Source: Nitratidesulfovibrio sp. SRB-5 (GTDB taxonomy: Bacteria > Desulfobacterota > Desulfovibrionia > Desulfovibrionales > Desulfovibrionaceae). From it: a DNA stretch of 64,000 nucleotides. Shown here one piece after another: positions 17,778 through 26,121 of this stretch. Where the stretch lies: assembly GCF_019931275.1 (NCBI RefSeq), contig NZ_JAIOTY010000002.1, positions 1,041,131-1,105,130 of the forward strand. The letters are read 5' to 3'. Below the pieces are notes generated by a model, which was not told the origin of the DNA, ran no database searches, and was given only the letters and a program-made list of their open reading frames with translations. The first letter of the stretch is position 1. Every line of letters starts with the position of its first letter. Position numbers and translations under genes: made by a program.

Positions 17778-20242
17778 GACGCGCTCCCCAAAGGCAGGGT
17801 GAAGGTGAAGGTGGCGCCCTGGCCGGGTTCGGAAACCACGGTGAACGTGCCCTTGTGGTTCTGGGTGATGATGAAGAACGCCACGGAGAGCCCGAGTCCC
17901 GTGCCTTCTCCGGGCGGGCGGGTGGTGTAGAACGGGTCGAAGACCCTGGCGCGCACCTCTGGCGGCATGCCGGGGCCGTTGTCCGCGACGGACACGACCA
18001 CCCCTTCCGGGCGGTGTTCGGCCACTATGGTGATGGTGGGCGGGGCGCCGTCCGGCGGAATGAATCCGGCCAGGGCCTGCGCGGCGTTGCGCAGCAGGTT
18101 CAGCAGCACCTGTTCCACCTCTGTGGCCAGGCAGGCGGGGCGGGGCAGGTCGGGCGGGATGTGTATGTCCACCCGCAGCCTGCGGAAGTCGTGGTTGTTG
18201 CGAAAGCTGTAGTCGTTGGCGGCAAGGTCCACGGCGGTGGCCACCAGCGTCGCGATGTCGCATTCCATGTGCGACGAGGTGCTGCGGCGGCTGAAGTTGA
18301 GCATGTTGGCCACGATGCGGGCGGCCCGCAGTCCCGCCTCGCGCACCCCGGCGGCCATGCGCAGCACGCCGCGCCGTTCCAGGTAGTCGCGCACCTGCTC
18401 CACGGTGCAGCCCATGGCGCGGGCGGCCTCGTCGTTGGCGGCGCGCCCCGGTTCTATGCGGCGCAGCACGTTCTGCACCGCCTGCAAGATGCCCCCGAGG
18501 GGGTTGTTGATCTCGTGGGCCATGCCCGCCGCCAGCCCGCCCACCGACAGCATGCGTTCGGTCTGGATCATCGTTTCGCGCACCCGCTCGCGCTCGGTCA
18601 CGTCGTCGAGGCGGATCACCGCCCCTTCCACGCCGTTGGCGGCCAGGGGGAACACGGTGACGTCCTCGTAGCGGGGCACGCCGTTGTCGGTGCGGGTCAG
18701 CCGTTCGCCGTGCACGGGGGCCTGTCTGTCCAGGGCCTCGCGTACGCGCGGCAGTTGCGGGGCAAGGCGCGGAAAGACCTTTTCCAGGCTGCGCCCCAGC
18801 GCTGCCGGGGGTTCCACCCCGGTCATCAGGGCAGCCTGACGGTTCCACTGGATGATGCGTCCTTCGGGCGAGACGCCCACCATCACCGAGGGCATGGAAT
18901 CCAGGATGTTGGCGAGCAGGTTGCGCAGCTTGCGCAGTTCCGCCTCGGTTCGCGCCTTGTGCCGCATGACCACCATCAGGGCGGCGATGGTGACGAGCAT
19001 GGCGGCAACGAAGGTTGCCACCACGTGGATTTCCCTCGTGTAGGCGCGGTAGACGGAGAAGGGGCGTTCCACCACCTCGCTGCCGGGGGGCAGCGAGGCT
19101 TCGTCGACGCGCCAGCGCCGCAACTGCGCGTAGTCGAAAAGGAAATCTCCCGGCCCGCGCCGGACGGGGATGGACGCGGGATCTTCACCCGCCATGATGC
19201 GCCGCCCCAGTTCGGCCATGATGCGCCCCTGCGACTGGCCGGTGACCAGCTTGCCGCCCACCATGTTGCCGCCAAGGTTGAAGCCCATGATGCAGTATAC
19301 GGGCACCCTGGCAGCCGCGGCGATGCGCAGCCCCGCTTCTTCGTAGGTGACGCTGCGTTCGGATGCGTCGGAATAGTACACGCCGAGCAGCACGACGGTT
19401 TCCGGCCCCAGCGCGGCCACCTGGCGCAGCAGGTCTTCCTCCGGCACGTCGGAATTCCAGCGCAGGCGGACGCGCCCTTCCAGCGGGCGCAGCGCTTCTG
19501 CCAGTTCCGCTGCCGTGGACCGCCCGCTTTCGGTGTAGTCGTTGATGACGAAAATTTCTTCCACGCCGGTGTGGGCGCGCAGCAGGAACTGCACCGTCTC
19601 GTAGGGGTAGTGTTCCTCGGTGACGCCGGTGACCCCGGACATGCCCTGCACGCGCGCCTGCGTGAAGTTGTTGGCGCCGCCAAATACCACGGGCACGCCG
19701 GGAAAGAGCGTGTCGCGGTAGCGGCGCAGGAAGTTCAGCGCATGGTCGTCGGAGCACAGCAGCAGCACCGGGCGCACCGTGGCGTACTTTGCGCGCAGCA
19801 TGGCGGCGTAGGCGGCGAAATAGGCATCGTCGTGCACCGCCTTGGAGTCCATGTTCTCCACTCGCAACAGCACGTTGCCGCCCGGTGGGGCCAGTTCGGC
19901 TTCCACCTCTGTGGTAAGTTCGCGCACCCAGCGCATGCGCTGGTCGTAGGAGTTGATGAGCAGGGCCTGCACCGGCGGGGTGGCGGGCAACGCGTAGGGA
20001 TCGGCGAAGGTGAGGGCGGCCAGCAGGGCGCAGCCGCCCAAAAGCAGGGTGGGGAGCAGCCAGCGCAGCGCGGTGGGGCCAGATTTTCGGGGTGCGGGGC
20101 GGGCCGTTTCCGATGCCGTTACGGTCGCCGCGCCTGCCGATGCCGGATCGTGGTCGCCCTCGCAACCCGGCGGTGCATCGGTGCCGGTGGTGGAAGCGGG
20201 GGCTTGGAAACGCCCGGGCTGAGCGTGGCGCGAAGCGGGCAT
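17774..20242 (-). CDS. Sensor histidine kinase with ABC-type binding-protein sensor domain (paralogue 2)
   Basis: About 822 residues. TM1 (~58-80), periplasmic binding-protein-like sensor (~85-390; ALLINSYDQRMRWVRELT, VLLLCSDDHALNFLRRY, GVPVVFGGANNF), TM2 (~395-420), PAS (~430-550), HisKA with AAGMAHEINNPLGGI (His ~574) and HATPase with VADNGPGM and GTGLGLSVAFF. Same architecture and co-linear motifs as the downstream paralogue, so a tandem duplication is likely. The start is uncertain: ATGs at 20242 and 20284 and a TTG at 20401 are all open and none has a convincing ribosome site. The stop overlaps the next start (ATGA), implying coupled translation and possibly heterodimer formation. Confidence 0.85.
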   Translation of the reverse strand: MPASRHAQPGRFQAPASTTGTDAPPGCEGDHDPASAGAATVTASETARPAPRKSGPTALRWLLPTLLLGGCALLAALTFADPYALPATPPVQALLINSYDQRMRWVRELTTEVEAELAPPGGNVLLRVENMDSKAVHDDAYFAAYAAMLRAKYATVRPVLLLCSDDHALNFLRRYRDTLFPGVPVVFGGANNFTQARVQGMSGVTGVTEEHYPYETVQFLLRAHTGVEEIFVINDYTESGRSTAAELAEALRPLEGRVRLRWNSDVPEEDLLRQVAALGPETVVLLGVYYSDASERSVTYEEAGLRIAAAARVPVYCIMGFNLGGNMVGGKLVTGQSQGRIMAELGRRIMAGEDPASIPVRRGPGDFLFDYAQLRRWRVDEASLPPGSEVVERPFSVYRAYTREIHVVATFVAAMLVTIAALMVVMRHKARTEAELRKLRNLLANILDSMPSVMVGVSPEGRIIQWNRQAALMTGVEPPAALGRSLEKVFPRLAPQLPRVREALDRQAPVHGERLTRTDNGVPRYEDVTVFPLAANGVEGAVIRLDDVTERERVRETMIQTERMLSVGGLAAGMAHEINNPLGGILQAVQNVLRRIEPGRAANDEAARAMGCTVEQVRDYLERRGVLRMAAGVREAGLRAARIVANMLNFSRRSTSSHMECDIATLVATAVDLAANDYSFRNNHDFRRLRVDIHIPPDLPRPACLATEVEQVLLNLLRNAAQALAGFIPPDGAPPTITIVAEHRPEGVVVSVADNGPGMPPEVRARVFDPFYTTRPPGEGTGLGLSVAFFIITQNHKGTFTVVSEPGQGATFTFTLPLGSAS

Positions 20243-20434
20243 GGAGTGCACTCGTGCTGCATGGGGGTGAACGTGGAACTTCATCCAGTATTGGCAGAAC
20301 GCGAGCGCGAACGCAACGGGTAACGCCCAAAGGGCTGGCCTGCGGGGCTGGCGGCGGCGTGGGAGGGGGGAGGCCCCGGCGGGAAGGGGCGCCAGCGGCA
20401 AGGGGGCAGAGGCGGGAAAGGAGGGCGGCGGCGT

Positions 20435-21106
20435 CTAGTTGCCGGGATGGCGGGCGGCACGGCTTGCGGCCTCTGCCCGGCGCAGCAACTGTGCGAGTAC
20501 CAGGGCCGGAAGGCGGACGTAGTACCAGTCGGTGACGGTGGTGCCATCTGCGGGCAGCCATTCGCCGCAACGTTCGAAGTGGTCCAGCAGGGCCTGCTCG
20601 TCCTCGTGCGGTGCGTCTTCCGGCGCGCGCAGGCTGCGTTCGCGGAACAGGGCCGCCATGTCCTCCACCAGCATGAAGGCGGCGTCGTCAAGCTGGCCGT
20701 CCGCAGGCGTGCCCGACGGGTTCGCAAGGGCTGCCGTGGGTGCCAGCATGGCCACCGTTGCGGCGAAGTGCGCGGCAAAGGCGTTGGGCCGGACGATGAG
20801 CCGGTCGTACTGTTTGGCGTTGGCGGCAAGGCAGCGCAACCCGGCGGCGCATAGTAATCGCAGGCCGTGGGGCCCCGTTGGTCCGGCTGGACCCGTTGGC
20901 ACGGCTGACCCGGTTGGCACGGTTGGCCCGGTTGGCACGGTTGGCCCGGTTGCCGCGAATGTCCTTGATGCCCCGGCTGGCCGACTTGCCCGGTCCGGCT
21001 CGAAGGCGTGGGGGGCCGTTGGCTCGGGCAGGCTGTCCAGCCACGCCGCCAGGGCCAGCATGGCGTCGCGAAGCCGCACGAAGGAATGGGCGGGGGGCGT
21101 GTTCAT
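20435..21106 (-). CDS. Hypothetical protein, first gene of the paired-kinase operon
   Basis: 223 residues, no signal peptide or membrane helix seen. A short N-terminal helix region (FVRLRDAMLALAAWLDSL) precedes a Pro/Thr/Gly insert made of GPTVPTG repeats (about residues 53-76), then a mostly helical C-terminal half (LAANAKQYDRLIVRPNAFAAHF, HFERCGEWLPADGTTVTDWYYVRLPALVLAQLLRRAE). The family is not recognised. The ATG at 21106 lacks a strong RBS. It precedes the two histidine kinases on the same strand and would share the promoters upstream, including the sigma-54 element at 21483-21498. Confidence 0.6.
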   Translation of the reverse strand: MNTPPAHSFVRLRDAMLALAAWLDSLPEPTAPHAFEPDRASRPAGASRTFAATGPTVPTGPTVPTGSAVPTGPAGPTGPHGLRLLCAAGLRCLAANAKQYDRLIVRPNAFAAHFAATVAMLAPTAALANPSGTPADGQLDDAAFMLVEDMAALFRERSLRAPEDAPHEDEQALLDHFERCGEWLPADGTTVTDWYYVRLPALVLAQLLRRAEAASRAARHPGN

Positions 21107-21135
21107 GTGATGCGTTATAGCTTTTTATATATATT

Positions 21136-21158
21136 GATGCAACAGTAAATGTTGCGTC
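21136..21158. promoter_or_regulatory. Inverted repeat upstream of the kinase operon
   Basis: GATGCAAC (21136-21143) and GTTGCGTC (21151-21158) are inverted with one mismatch and a 7-nt spacer, next to the TATATATA tract. Likely an operator; its protein is unknown. Confidence 0.4.
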
Positions 21159-21309
21159 GTGGCATGGCTGGCGTGTCCGGATATTTCCGGGGATGTCCTG
21201 GCATGTGGGGGCGTGGCCGGGCGCATTCGGGGCGCGACAGGCGTTTGGGCAGGCCGAGCGGTGTGCGGTGCCTCGGTGGAGAGTATGGGAGCATTGGGGC
21301 CTCCCCCAC

Positions 21310-21338
21310 TTTCCATGTGGCGCGTTCTCGGCTATACT
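21310..21338 (+). promoter_or_regulatory. Sigma-70-like promoter for PilZ-motAB
   Basis: TTTCCA (21310-21315), 17-nt spacer, TATACT (21333-21338). It points to the PilZ gene with a ~255-nt leader. Confidence 0.45.
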
Positions 21339-21482
21339 TGCGTAAATGCACAGGGTGCGGCTTGGTGCCTGTTCCCTCGTATCGGGTTCAGTGTCGTGGC
21401 ATGGAGAGCGCCGGGAGCGAACCCGGGCGGGTCGCGTCCAGACGCATCCGGGCGAAGCATACCCAAGAATGTGCAAAGTCGG

Positions 21483-21498
21483 TGCAATGTAGGTGCCA
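21483..21498 (-). promoter_or_regulatory. Sigma-54 (-24/-12) promoter
   Basis: Minus strand reads TGGCAC (21498-21493), CTACA, TTGCA (21487-21483). The invariant GG and GC doublets are exactly 10 nt apart, as required. It points left toward the 21106 gene and kinase pair, with a long (~365 nt) leader. Confidence 0.6.
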
Positions 21499-21600
21499 TG
21501 TCGGTGCATGACCTCGGCCAGATCGGAAACCGAGCGATATCGGTTGGACCCGGTCGGCAATGACCCCGCCAGCTAAGACGTGCCCGCCGGGATATACGAA

Positions 21601-22251
21601 ATGGACGAGGCAGAGCGCAGGAACAACTACAGGGTGCAGGCTCCGCCCGGCTATCTGCGCGAAGTGGCCCTGTGGTCCGGGCGCGAGGTTGCCGATGGAC
21701 GCCTGACCCTGGAGCAGCTGGGCGCGCCCGACGCGCTGGGGCTTGCGGGAACGGGGGGCATTGCCCTGACGGACGTGAGCACGCGGGGCTTGCGCATGCG
21801 CCTTTCGATGGAGACCGCGCACTGCCTGGGCCTGGCGTCGGAAGATGCGCTGCCCGGTGGCCTGCCCACCGATGGCCTGTCCACCGATGGCCTGCCCACC
21901 GGGGGGCTGCACGTGTATCTCAAGCTGCTGTCTCCCGTCGTTGGGGCGGCAGTCCGAAATTATACGCTTTTTTTGGGAACGCGCGTGACGCATGTTGACC
22001 ATGCGCCCGGCGCGGTTCTGCTGGGGCTGCACATCACGTCGCGCGGGGTGCCGGAAAAGGCCGAAAAGGCCTTTCGCATGTTCGACGCGGGGCGTTACGG
22101 CGTAAAGGAACTGACCCGCTGGTGCGACGAGGTGGCCCGCATGGGCCGGGGGCTACAGCCCGCCCCCTCGCCCGGCCTTGACCTTGAGCATCTGCTTGCG
22201 GAAATCGACGCCGCGCGTGCGTGCGGCGCCATGCAGGCCAACAGGAACTGA
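21601..22251 (+). CDS. PilZ domain protein (c-di-GMP receptor), first gene of a motAB operon
   Basis: 216 residues from ATG 21601; a GTG at 21580 is also possible. It carries both PilZ signatures: RNNYR (R7-x3-R11) and DVSTRG (D58-x-S60-x2-G63), the residues that contact cyclic di-GMP. A ~20-residue insert of GLPTDGLSTDG repeats interrupts the barrel (15-bp unit). The C-terminal ~60 residues (PEKAEKAFRMFDAGRYGVKELTRWCDEVARM) are helical. It ends 9 bp before motA and must be co-transcribed with it. By analogy to YcgR, it probably adjusts motor torque or switching when c-di-GMP is high; this is inference from domain and position. Confidence 0.8.
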   Translation: MDEAERRNNYRVQAPPGYLREVALWSGREVADGRLTLEQLGAPDALGLAGTGGIALTDVSTRGLRMRLSMETAHCLGLASEDALPGGLPTDGLSTDGLPTGGLHVYLKLLSPVVGAAVRNYTLFLGTRVTHVDHAPGAVLLGLHITSRGVPEKAEKAFRMFDAGRYGVKELTRWCDEVARMGRGLQPAPSPGLDLEHLLAEIDAARACGAMQANRN

Positions 22252-22260
22252 CACCACGCC

Positions 22261-23106
22261 ATGTTCGCCATAATCGGTCTCGTTGTCGTTTTCGGTTCGA
22301 TCCTCACCGGCTACATGATGTCGCACGGCGTCTTGCACGTGCTGTGGCAGCCCGCGGAACTCATCATCATTCTCGGCGCGGCCATCGGTGCGTTCATCGT
22401 TTCCAGCACCAAGTATTCGCTGGGGCTCGTGCTGAAGAACCTCAAGCTGGTGCTGGGCGACCCCGGCATGAGCAAGGCCAAGTATCTTGATGTACTGGGC
22501 CTGCTCAACTCGCTGTTCGTCAAGATGCACCGCGAAGGCGTGATCAGCATCGAACAGGACATCGAAAAGCCGGAAGGCAGTTCCATCTTCAACAAGTACC
22601 CCGCCATCGCCAAGGACAAGCACACCGTGCATTTCATCGGCGACACGCTGCGGGTGTACCTGACCACCGGCGACCCCAACGAGATCGACAGCCTGATGGA
22701 AGTGGACATGAAGTCCATGCACGAGGAAGAGTCCATCGCTCCGCACTCCATCGGCCGCATGGCGGAATCGCTGCCCGGCATGGGTATCGTGGCGGCGGTG
22801 CTTGGCGTCGTGCTGACCATGGGCAAGATCAGCGAGCCGCCCGAGGTGCTCGGCCACCACATCGGCGCCGCGCTGATCGGGACGTTCATCGGTATCCTGT
22901 TCTGTTACGGCGTGTTCGGCCCCATGGGCGCCAAGATCGAACAGGCCAACCACGAGCACCACATGTACTTCGCGGTGATCAAGGAAGCGGTGGCCGCCGC
23001 CATCCGGGGGTCCACGCCGATCATCGCGGTGGAGTACGGGCGCCGTGCCATTCCGCATACCTTCCGGCCCACGTTTGCCGAGATGGAAGAAAAGCTGAAG
23101 AGCTGA
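22261..23106 (+). CDS. motA: Flagellar motor stator protein MotA
   Basis: 281 residues; inner-membrane stator subunit that with MotB conducts ions to drive flagellar rotation. Four membrane helices: two near the N-terminus (FAIIGLVVVFGSILTGYMM and LIIILGAAIGAFIV), a cytoplasmic loop that would contact FliG, and two near the C-terminus (LPGMGIVAAVLGVVLTM and IGAALIGTFIGILFCYGVF). The conserved Pro of the third helix is in LPGMG. C-terminus EKLKS. It begins 9 bp after the PilZ gene and is followed by motB after 67 bp. Confidence 0.96.
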   Translation: MFAIIGLVVVFGSILTGYMMSHGVLHVLWQPAELIIILGAAIGAFIVSSTKYSLGLVLKNLKLVLGDPGMSKAKYLDVLGLLNSLFVKMHREGVISIEQDIEKPEGSSIFNKYPAIAKDKHTVHFIGDTLRVYLTTGDPNEIDSLMEVDMKSMHEEESIAPHSIGRMAESLPGMGIVAAVLGVVLTMGKISEPPEVLGHHIGAALIGTFIGILFCYGVFGPMGAKIEQANHEHHMYFAVIKEAVAAAIRGSTPIIAVEYGRRAIPHTFRPTFAEMEEKLKS

Positions 23107-23173
23107 CGCACCGCGCGCCCGGCGGCGGAAATTCCGCCTGCCGAGCACGGCGCGCCATACGGGGAGGAACGCC

Positions 23174-23899
23174 ATGGCTGGCGGTGGATCATGGAAAGTT
23201 GCCTACGCCGACTTCGTGACGGCGATGATGGCCTTCTTTCTGCTGATGTGGATTCTGAACATGACCCCGCCGGAGACCAAGCAGGCACTGGCGGGCTACT
23301 TCTCTACCGAGCGGTCCTTGTTCGATTCGAGCAACGTGTCGCCGGTGGCCAACAACCCCTTCGTGCAGGGGGTGGACAAGCTGGACACGCGCGACTTCAA
23401 GGTGTCGGAAACCGAAAAGTCGCACTACGCCATTGCCCAGAAGCTGAAGCAGATGATGATGGCCGACGCCATTCCGCAGAATGCCAGCGGCATCAGTGCC
23501 GACGACGTGGGCGTGCTGCTGCGGGTGAACAGCGACGTGATGTTCAAGGCCGGTTCTGCGGAACTGGTGCCGGAAGGCAGCAAGGTGCTGGACGAGGTCA
23601 TCAAGATACTGCGCGAATACAACCTGTACCTGATGGTGCGCGGCCACAGCGACAGCGGCGAGGTGGCCGCGGGCAGCCCGTACCCCTCGAACTGGGAACT
23701 TTCCGGCGCGCGCGCGGCGGCTGCCGTGCGCTACATCATCGAGCACGGCGGCATCAAGCCCACGCGGCTGCGCGGCATTGCCTATGCCGACACGCGCCCC
23801 ATGGAGCCCAACACCACCCCCGAAAGCCGCAGCAAGAACCGGCGCGTGGAATTCCATTTCCACAGGCCGGAAGTCATGTCGTACAACGTGGTGTATTAG
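23174..23899 (+). CDS. motB: Flagellar motor stator protein MotB
   Basis: 241 residues. Single N-terminal membrane helix with the ion-binding aspartate (AYADFVTAMMAFFLLMWIL, Asp13), a plug/linker (ETKQALAGYFSTERSLF), and a C-terminal OmpA-like peptidoglycan-binding domain (~120-235; VLLRVNSDVMFKAGSAEL, VRGHSDSGEV, NWELSGARAAAAVRYI, SKNRRVEFHF). Preceded by GGGGAGGAACGCC. A strong terminator follows the stop. Confidence 0.96.
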   Translation: MAGGGSWKVAYADFVTAMMAFFLLMWILNMTPPETKQALAGYFSTERSLFDSSNVSPVANNPFVQGVDKLDTRDFKVSETEKSHYAIAQKLKQMMMADAIPQNASGISADDVGVLLRVNSDVMFKAGSAELVPEGSKVLDEVIKILREYNLYLMVRGHSDSGEVAAGSPYPSNWELSGARAAAAVRYIIEHGGIKPTRLRGIAYADTRPMEPNTTPESRSKNRRVEFHFHRPEVMSYNVVY

Positions 23900-23933
23900 G
23901 CGCGCGACGCAGGCGCAGACATTGTCCTTTTGT

Positions 23934-23961
23934 GCGGGGCGGGCCGGTTGGCCCGCCCCGC
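23934..23961 (+). terminator. Terminator of the PilZ-motAB operon
   Basis: GCGGGGCGGGCC (23934-23945), loop GGTT, GGCCCGCCCCGC (23950-23961), followed by TTGCGCTTT. A 12-bp perfect stem 35 bp after the motB stop. Confidence 0.8.
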
Positions 23962-24078
23962 TTGCGCTTTGGAGAATGGGCGCGTATCTGCGGCGGTAAC
24001 GGCTGGCGAGGGCAGCCGGGACAGCCGGTTCGGACTGGCCGTACAGGCTGCCGTACAGGGTGGCTGTACAGGCCGGTC

Positions 24079-24118
24079 GGACAGGCGGACAGGCGGACAG
24101 GCGGACAGGCGGACAGGG
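24079..24118. repeat. 8-bp tandem repeat
   Basis: GGACAGGC repeats at 24079, 24087, 24095 and 24103, with a final GGACAGGG at 24111. Confidence 0.93.
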
Positions 24119-24225
24119 GGGCGGTTGCCCGCACCCGACCCCGCCCGGTTCTGTCTGGCCCCGGCCCTGCCCGGCCCTGGCCGGTTCAAGGCACCGATGC
24201 AGGCCATGTGCCCGTGGGCTTTGCG

Positions 24226-24240
24226 TGGCACGACACTTGT
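24226..24240 (+). promoter_or_regulatory. Sigma-54-like promoter of the TPR lipoprotein gene
   Basis: TGGCACG (24226-24232), ACAC, TTGT (24237-24240). The -24 half is perfect; the -12 has TTGT instead of TTGC. It lies ~70 nt upstream of the ATG at 24310. Confidence 0.45.
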
Positions 24241-24309
24241 CATTCCAGCCATCCCCATCCCTTCATCCCCCCGGGCCTTGCGGCCCGCGCGCCCATACAG
24301 GAGACGGAC

Positions 24310-24966
24310 ATGCCGTTCACGTTGTTCCGCACCCCCACCACCGCAGGCGCTTGCGACGCGCGTACCGCAACCCCGGCCAGGGCCTTTGGGCTGCACGCGC
24401 TGCTTCTGCTGACGCTGCTGCTCGTGGCGTCCGCCCTGTCGGGCTGCGCCACGCAGGAGCCGCTGAAGCCCTACAACCCCATGGGTGTTTCCGGAAAGGT
24501 CAACCCCGAGGCGGAAAAGTACTTCGCCATGGCCCATGTGCTGTGGAAGGGCGGCGAAACCTGCACCGAACCGGAAAAGGCCGTGGCCTATCTGAACAAG
24601 GCCATCGAAATCCAGCCGGATTACTGGCAGGCCTTTGCCCGGCGCGGGCTTGCCTATAGCGAAATGGGCCTGTGGGACGAGGCGTTCGATGACCTGACCC
24701 GCGCCGTGCGGCAGCATCCTTCGGCAGAAAACTACGCCTGGCGTGGGCTGGTGGCCTTTCGCATGGGCAATCAGCTGGGTGCCCGCAAGGATCTGACGCG
24801 GTCTCTCGAACTGGATTCTTCCCAGCACCGGGCCTGGAACTACCGGGCCGCCGTGGAACTGGCGGAAGACGAGATAGCCGCCGCCTGCGCGGACTTCGCC
24901 AAGGGCTGCTCCAACGGCGACTGCACGGGCATGGAGTCCGCCAGACGGCAGGGCGTCTGCAAGTAG
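24310..24966 (+). CDS. TPR-repeat lipoprotein
   Basis: 218 residues. The signal peptide ends in a lipobox (SALSGC, Cys46), so it is lipid-anchored in the envelope. About three tetratricopeptide repeats follow (AVAYLNKAIEIQPDYWQAFARRGLAYSEMGLWDEAFDDLTRAV..., ENYAWRGLVAFRMGNQLGARKDLTRSL..., HRAWNYRAAVELAEDEIAAACADF). The Cys-rich tail (AKGCSNGDCTGMESARRQGVCK) could be metal-binding or disulfide-bonded. The ATG at 24310 follows AGGAGACGG; the frame is open far upstream but not coding. TPR lipoproteins act as assembly scaffolds (e.g. PilF-like); the partner is unknown. Confidence 0.8.
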   Translation: MPFTLFRTPTTAGACDARTATPARAFGLHALLLLTLLLVASALSGCATQEPLKPYNPMGVSGKVNPEAEKYFAMAHVLWKGGETCTEPEKAVAYLNKAIEIQPDYWQAFARRGLAYSEMGLWDEAFDDLTRAVRQHPSAENYAWRGLVAFRMGNQLGARKDLTRSLELDSSQHRAWNYRAAVELAEDEIAAACADFAKGCSNGDCTGMESARRQGVCK

Positions 24967-25298
24967 CGGCGTTCGCCAGTCCCGGGGTTCGGGCTGCCCG
25001 GTCCGAAGATACGGGTTGACCGGGGCCCGGCGGCGCCCCATCATCTGGGTGTGGAGCCGTAACAGGCTCAAGCCGTGACAGGCATGGATGCTGCCCCGGC
25101 GGTGTACTGCTTGCCGTCCGGCCTGATGCATGGCCCGATGCATGGCCTGCCGTGTGACATGATGTGTGGCATGATGTGTGGCCTGCCGTTCGGCATCAGG
25201 TCCGGCATTCTCCCGGGGCATCGGTTCCGGTCCGTGGCCAACGGGGGCCCGGCCGGAAGCGCCGGTCGCACGCGCCATCTCCCCGTTGCGAGTCTGCC
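24967..25298. other. 332-bp gap with short repeats
   Basis: GCATGATGTGTGGC-type and GATGCATGGCC-type direct repeats between about 25120 and 25185. No gene or promoter is convincing. Confidence 0.5.
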
Positions 25299-25775
25299 AT
25301 GCGAGACACCATTGCAACACCATTGGCCGCATCCGCTGCCGCAGAGGGCACGACAGCTTTCCGGAGGCGTATGCGCCGCGCGTTGGGCACGCCGGGAACC
25401 GCCTTGGGCCGCCTGGTGCGCATCCCCGCATTGGCCGTTGCGCGCACCGTCGCGCTGGCCGCCATGCTGGCGGCTGCGATGGTGCCCGCAGCCCGCGCCG
25501 AAGTGTCCGACCAGGACCTGGACGTGTGCATTGCCTACGCCCAGATCGAATTGGCCAGCCAGTACGGCTCGCCTTCCAGCCTGTCCTTCATCAACGACGG
25601 GCGCGCCACCATGGAACGGTACGACGGCGTGGTGGACGGGCATTACGTGTCCACCATCCTGCGTCTGGACGGCGTGCTGACCACGCCGGACGGGGTGGCC
25701 CGGCCCGTACGCATAACCTGCCTGCTGGCCAGCGTGGGCGAACCCGTGGGCTTGCGCCTGGAACCCCGGCGCTGA
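25299..25775 (+). CDS. Exported hypothetical protein
   Basis: 158 residues. A long basic N-region (FRRRMRRALG) leads to a hydrophobic helix (ALAVARTVALAAMLAAAMV) and an Ala-rich signal-peptidase site (PAARAEVS). The mature part, ~90 residues, contains CIAYAQIELASQYG, a YDGVVDGHYVSTILRLDGVL strand region and VRITCLLAS, with two cysteines that could form a disulfide. No family was recognised; probably periplasmic. The ATG at 25299 has no strong ribosome site. A hairpin follows the stop. Confidence 0.6.
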   Translation: MRDTIATPLAASAAAEGTTAFRRRMRRALGTPGTALGRLVRIPALAVARTVALAAMLAAAMVPAARAEVSDQDLDVCIAYAQIELASQYGSPSSLSFINDGRATMERYDGVVDGHYVSTILRLDGVLTTPDGVARPVRITCLLASVGEPVGLRLEPRR

Positions 25776-25802
25776 ATCCGGCCTTGATCCGCTGGCGATC
25801 AC

Positions 25803-25827
25803 GCCGGGCACGCCTGTTGTGCCCGGC
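25803..25827. terminator. Hairpin after the exported hypothetical gene
   Basis: GCCGGGCA (25803-25810) and TGCCCGGC (25820-25827), 9-nt loop, no T tract. It lies between convergent genes. Confidence 0.5.
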
Positions 25828-25917
25828 ACGCGCATGGCGCGGACGTGCGGCTAGACCCCGCTCGCGTCCGGATGCGCGGGCGGCGGGCCGGTGTCGTCCG
25901 GCTGGCGGGTGTTCCCG

Positions 25918-26121
25918 CTATCCGTACCAGTTTTCGATGAGATCCAGCAGGCGGTCTTCGCCGACCACGGCCAGGATGGCGGGGTCGGCGTGGCAGGCGC
26001 AGTCGAGGCAGAAGTGTTCGTCGTACAGGGGGCGCAGTTCGCGTTGAGGCTGTTCCGGGGACGCATCGAAGCTGCGTCCGCAGAAGGTACAGGTCATCTG
26101 GTCGGGCATGGGTTCCTTCAT
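25918..26121 (-). CDS. Small zinc-binding-type protein
   Basis: 67 residues from ATG 26121, preceded by AAGGAG at 6 nt. One CxxC in MTCTFCGRSF and a second in HFCLDCACH, ~25 residues apart, suggest a single metal site. The C-terminus (PAILAVVGEDRLLDLIENWYG) is a helix. The family is not recognised. It stands alone between the exported protein gene (convergent) and the phage cassette. Confidence 0.7.
   Translation of the reverse strand: MKEPMPDQMTCTFCGRSFDASPEQPQRELRPLYDEHFCLDCACHADPAILAVVGEDRLLDLIENWYG

Larger units (their letters stand above)
21107..21600. other. 494-bp divergent regulatory region
   Basis: Separates the leftward kinase operon from the rightward PilZ-motAB operon. It contains an AT-rich stretch next to the 21106 start (TTTTTATATATATTG), an inverted repeat at 21136-21158, a rightward sigma-70-like promoter at 21310-21338, a leftward sigma-54 promoter at 21483-21498, and GTGCA-containing direct repeats at about 21470-21512. 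Confidence 0.6.
23900..24309. other. 410-bp gap: terminator, 8-bp repeats, sigma-54 promoter
   Basis: Holds the motAB terminator (23934-23961), an 8-bp minisatellite (24079-24118) and a sigma-54-type promoter (24226-24240). No gene recognised. Confidence 0.65.

Noticed and set aside
15159..18848. 1229-codon frame as a single giant protein
   Set aside because: The first ~360 codons are an out-of-frame shadow of the upstream kinase; the kinase starts at 17777.
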